DNA of 64,000 bases from contig NZ_JAQFWP010000028.1 of NCBI RefSeq assembly GCF_027706745.1, forward strand, positions 1 to 64,000. Direction: 5' to 3'. Positions within the stretch are counted from its first letter, which is position 1. Every line of letters starts with the position of its first letter. Of the stretch, positions 61,229-64,000 are shown piece after piece. The notes beneath the pieces were generated by a model. The model did not search any database. It had not been told where the DNA came from and worked only from the letters and a program-made list of their open reading frames with translations. Source of the DNA: Nocardiopsis suaedae. Its GTDB lineage: Bacteria; Actinomycetota; Actinomycetes; Streptosporangiales; Streptosporangiaceae. Made by a program: the position numbers and the translations under genes.

Positions 61229-64000
61229 ATGCCCGGGCAGACCGACGCCGTTCAGGACCGACTGGTCCACGACGCGGCCGCGCAATGGTCCCCTGACACC
61301 GGGGCCGCCGATCCGGACGGGATCGAGCGGTTCCTGCGCCTGTACTACCGCCACGTCGACCCCCAGGAGCTCAAGGAGCGCACCCCCGCGGGCGTGTGCG
61401 CCCCCGCCCTGGCCCACTACCGGTTCGCCCAGGAGCGGCCCCAGGGCCGCGCCAAGGTGCGCGTGTTCAACCCCGCCTCCGGCGACGACGGGTGGGACCT
61501 GGACCGCACCGTGGTGGAGGTCGTCACCGACGACGCCCCCTTCCTCGTCGACTCGGTCACCATGGAGCTGAACCGCCAGGGCATCGCCGTGCGCCTGGTC
61601 GTCCACCCCCAGCTCAGCGTGGCCCGCGACCTGGCCGGGCACCTGCGCGAGGTGGAGCCCGAGGACACGGGGGAGGGCCTGGAGCCGCTCGCCGAGTCCT
61701 GGATGCACATCGAGGTCGAGCGCCAGAGCGACCCCACCGTGCTCAAGCAGATCGCCTCCGACCTGGAGCGGGTGCTGGGGGACGTGCGCGGCGTGGCCGA
61801 GGACAAGGCCAAGATGCGCGCCCGCGCCGCCGCCCTCGCCGACGAGCTGGCCGCCTCCGCCGCCGCGATGCGCGCCGGCGGCGTCGACGCCTCCGAGGCC
61901 GCCGAGAGCGAGGCGTTCCTGCGCTGGGTCGCCGACGGCAACTTCCACTTCATGGGCTACCGGGAGTACGACCTGGCCGCCGACGAGGAGGGCAACGACG
62001 CCCTCGGCCCGCGCGCCGGGACCGGCCTGGGCATCCTGCGCATGGACGCCCCCGCCTCCAGCAGCTTCGCCTCCCTGCCCGCCGCCGTGCGCGCCAAGGC
62101 CCGCGAGCCGCACGCCCTGGTGCTCACCAAGGCCAACTCCCGGGCCACCGTGCACCGCCCCAAGTACCTGGACTACGTCGGCGTCAAGCGCTTCGACGAC
62201 CAGGGCCGCATCGTCGGCGAGCGCCGCTTCCTGGGCCTGTACACCCACGAGGCCGCCACCACGAGCATCCGGCAGATCCCCCTGCTGCGCCGCAAGCAGG
62301 CCGAGGTGCTCGACCGCGCCGGGTTCGACCCCGAGAGCTACGACGGCAAGGACCTCGTCGAGATCCTGGAGGGCTTCCCCCGAGAGGAGCTCTTCCAGAC
62401 CCCGGTCGACGACCTGTACGACGTGGTCATGGGCGTGCTGCGGCTGCGCGAGCGCCCCGGCGCCAAGCTGTTCCTGCGCCGCGACCCCTACGGCCGGTAC
62501 ATGTCCTGCCTGGTGTACATGCCGCGCGACCGGTACAACACCCAGGTCCGCCTGGACATCCAGGACGTCCTCAACGACGCCTTCCAGGGCGCGGCCATGG
62601 ACCACAGCGTCATGGTCGGCTCCTCCTCCCTGGCCCGCCTCTACCTGGTGGTGCGCGCCGAGCGCGGCCGCGCCCTGCCCGAGCTCGACCACGCCGCCCT
62701 GGAGCGGCGCGTCGTCGCGGCCACCCGCTCCTGGGACGACGACCTGCAGGCCGAGCTCAAGGCCCGCTACGGCGCCGACGAGGGCATGCGGGCCGTGCGC
62801 GGGCTGGGCGACGCCCTGCCCGAGGGGTACAAGGTCGACACCGACCCGCGCACCGCCGTGGACGACCTGTCCCGCCTGCGCGACCTGGCCGACGGCGGGT
62901 TCGCGGTCAACCTCCACCGCAAGGACCCCGACTCCGGCTCCTGGCACCTCAAGCTCTACCGCCGCGGAGCCCCGGTGTCGCTGTCCAAGGTGCTGCCGCT
63001 GCTGGAGAACATGGGCGTGGAGGTCGTCGACGAGCGCCCCTACGGCATCGCCGCCTCCGACTCCTCCCGCGGCGGCGAGGGGCGCGCCTGGATCTACGAC
63101 TTCGGGCTGGCCCCCATGGAGGCCTCCTCCAAGGTGCCCGACAACCGGTTCAAGTTCCTCTTCGAGGACGCCTTCAGCGCCCTGTGGGAGGGGCGCGGCG
63201 AGTCCGACCGGTTCAACACCCTGGTCGTCAGCGCCGGCCTGGACTGGCGCCAGCTGACCATCCTGCGCGCCTACGCCAAGTACCTGCGCCAGACCGGCAC
63301 CACCTTCACCGCCGACTACATGGCCGGGGTGCTGGCCGCCAACACGCACCTGGCCGAGCTGCTGGTGCGGCTGTTCGAGTCGCGGTTCGACCCGCGCCAC
63401 TCCTCCGGCCGGGCCGAGCGCACCGAGGCCATCGCCGAGGAGATCCGCGGCGAGCTGGACCAGGTCGCCAGCCTCGACCACGACCGCATCCTGCGCGCCT
63501 TCCTGGCCTGCATCGACGCCACCCTGCGCACCAACTACTTCCAGACCGGCGAGGACGGGGCCCACAAGCCCTACCTCGTCTACAAGCTGGAGCCGCAGGC
63601 CATCCCCGACCTGCCCGAGCCGCGCCCGCGCTTCGAGATGTTCGTCTACTCCCCGCGCGTGGAGGGCGTGCACCTGCGCTTCGGCTCGGTGGCCCGCGGC
63701 GGCCTGCGCTGGTCGGACCGGCCCGAGGACTTCCGCACCGAGATCCTGGGCCTGGTCAAGGCGCAGATGGTGAAGAACTCGGTGATCGTGCCCAGCGGCG
63801 CCAAGGGCGGGTTCGTGTGCAAGCGGCTGCCCTCCGGCGACCGCGACACCGTCATGGCCGAGGTCGTGGAGTGCTACCGGCAGTTCATCCGCGGCCTGCT
63901 GGACGTCACCGACAACCTCGTCGACGGCGCGGTGACGCACCCGCAGGACGTGGTGCGCCACGACGGCGACGACACCTACCTGGTGGTGGCGGCCGACAAG
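61229..64000 (+). CDS. Large NAD-specific glutamate dehydrogenase (3' truncated by window)
   Basis: 924 codons are present from the ATG at 61229, with no stop before the window end; full-length relatives have about 1600-1650 residues. It deaminates L-glutamate to 2-oxoglutarate with NAD. The N-terminal regulatory region is typical of the large type: FLRLYYRHVDPQELKERTP, DDAPFLVDSVTMELNRQGI, WMHIEVERQSDPTVLKQI, NFHFMGYREYDL, KANSRATVHRPKYLDYVGVKRFD. The catalytic domain begins with RFEMFVYSPRVEGVHLRFGSVARGGLRWSDRPEDFRTEILGLVKAQMVKNSVIVPSGAKGGFV, including the active-site Lys. With pruA upstream, proline-derived glutamate could feed the TCA cycle. Confidence 0.95.
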   Translation, partial: MPGQTDAVQDRLVHDAAAQWSPDTGAADPDGIERFLRLYYRHVDPQELKERTPAGVCAPALAHYRFAQERPQGRAKVRVFNPASGDDGWDLDRTVVEVVTDDAPFLVDSVTMELNRQGIAVRLVVHPQLSVARDLAGHLREVEPEDTGEGLEPLAESWMHIEVERQSDPTVLKQIASDLERVLGDVRGVAEDKAKMRARAAALADELAASAAAMRAGGVDASEAAESEAFLRWVADGNFHFMGYREYDLAADEEGNDALGPRAGTGLGILRMDAPASSSFASLPAAVRAKAREPHALVLTKANSRATVHRPKYLDYVGVKRFDDQGRIVGERRFLGLYTHEAATTSIRQIPLLRRKQAEVLDRAGFDPESYDGKDLVEILEGFPREELFQTPVDDLYDVVMGVLRLRERPGAKLFLRRDPYGRYMSCLVYMPRDRYNTQVRLDIQDVLNDAFQGAAMDHSVMVGSSSLARLYLVVRAERGRALPELDHAALERRVVAATRSWDDDLQAELKARYGADEGMRAVRGLGDALPEGYKVDTDPRTAVDDLSRLRDLADGGFAVNLHRKDPDSGSWHLKLYRRGAPVSLSKVLPLLENMGVEVVDERPYGIAASDSSRGGEGRAWIYDFGLAPMEASSKVPDNRFKFLFEDAFSALWEGRGESDRFNTLVVSAGLDWRQLTILRAYAKYLRQTGTTFTADYMAGVLAANTHLAELLVRLFESRFDPRHSSGRAERTEAIAEEIRGELDQVASLDHDRILRAFLACIDATLRTNYFQTGEDGAHKPYLVYKLEPQAIPDLPEPRPRFEMFVYSPRVEGVHLRFGSVARGGLRWSDRPEDFRTEILGLVKAQMVKNSVIVPSGAKGGFVCKRLPSGDRDTVMAEVVECYRQFIRGLLDVTDNLVDGAVTHPQDVVRHDGDDTYLVVAADK

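Noticed and set aside
61181-63961. 926-residue minus-strand frame opposite the glutamate dehydrogenase
   Set aside because: It is the antisense shadow of a clearly recognisable NAD-glutamate dehydrogenase; the His/Gly/Val/Gln-rich composition is typical of such shadows.

Overview
The window is very GC-rich, gene-dense DNA from a filamentous, sporulating-type actinomycete. WhiB, MtrA-MtrB-LpqB, DasR, a SpoIIM-like protein and a long-form HPF next to SecA are all present. Gene order from whiB through the phosphomannomutase, S-adenosylhomocysteine hydrolase (SAHH), RDD/SpoIIM, MoxR/DUF58, mtrAB-lpqB, hpf and secA follows, as far as I recall, the conserved block around whiB-secA in Streptomyces coelicolor. 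Base composition and the accessory genes look most like Nocardiopsaceae (Nocardiopsis or Streptomonospora). The genus is inference.

Layout. 0-13 kb: tail of an unknown Q/Y-rich protein, whiB with a strong terminator, a giant GT2 glycosyltransferase membrane protein coupled to a DUF5719 protein, a 1.7 kb gene-free island full of repeats and hairpins (6.37-8.10 kb), a zincin-like protein, DUF3499, phosphomannomutase, a Trm112-like protein, a SIS isomerase-like protein and a Ser/Thr kinase. 13-23 kb: an unknown gene, an acyltransferase-SGNH surface protein, a MerR regulator, two unlike SAHH genes in tandem, RDD and SpoIIM-like membrane proteins, and a broken PD-(D/E)XK-type nuclease gene. 23-39 kb: a leftward DUF58-MoxR-DUF4350-DUF4129-membrane-protein operon, divergent mtrA-mtrB-lpqB, comF, hpf and secA, closed by two hairpin terminators.

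39-48.6 kb is a self-contained N-acetylglucosamine locus. dasR-nagE (EIIC) runs left, and a SIS sugar-phosphate gene, EIIB, EIIA, a HAD hydrolase, HPr and EI run right. DasR-box-like sequence lies between them, followed by a VOC protein and a GH3 beta-N-acetylhexosaminidase lipoprotein that could feed the locus. 48.7-54.7 kb: acyl-CoA dehydrogenase beside a HAD protein (the two parts of ACAD10), a hicAB toxin-antitoxin pair, DUF6912, a MerR-VOC fusion regulator on a classic 19-bp-spacer promoter, and pruA. 54.9-60 kb is an accessory stretch: a DUF397 remnant, DUF4241, an AbiEii-type nucleotidyltransferase with a novel-looking N-terminal half, a SUKH (SMI1/KNR4) protein and a coiled-coil membrane protein. 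The window ends in a HAD-like protein lacking its nucleophile and the first 924 codons of a large NAD-glutamate dehydrogenase, which with PruA would complete proline-to-2-oxoglutarate catabolism.

The most unusual structure I see is a dispersed non-coding repeat family (copies near 6.44, 7.63, 7.90 and 14.60 kb) in and near the 1.7 kb island. The island also holds a 29-bp-stem hairpin, a 17-bp inverted repeat and perfect palindromes.
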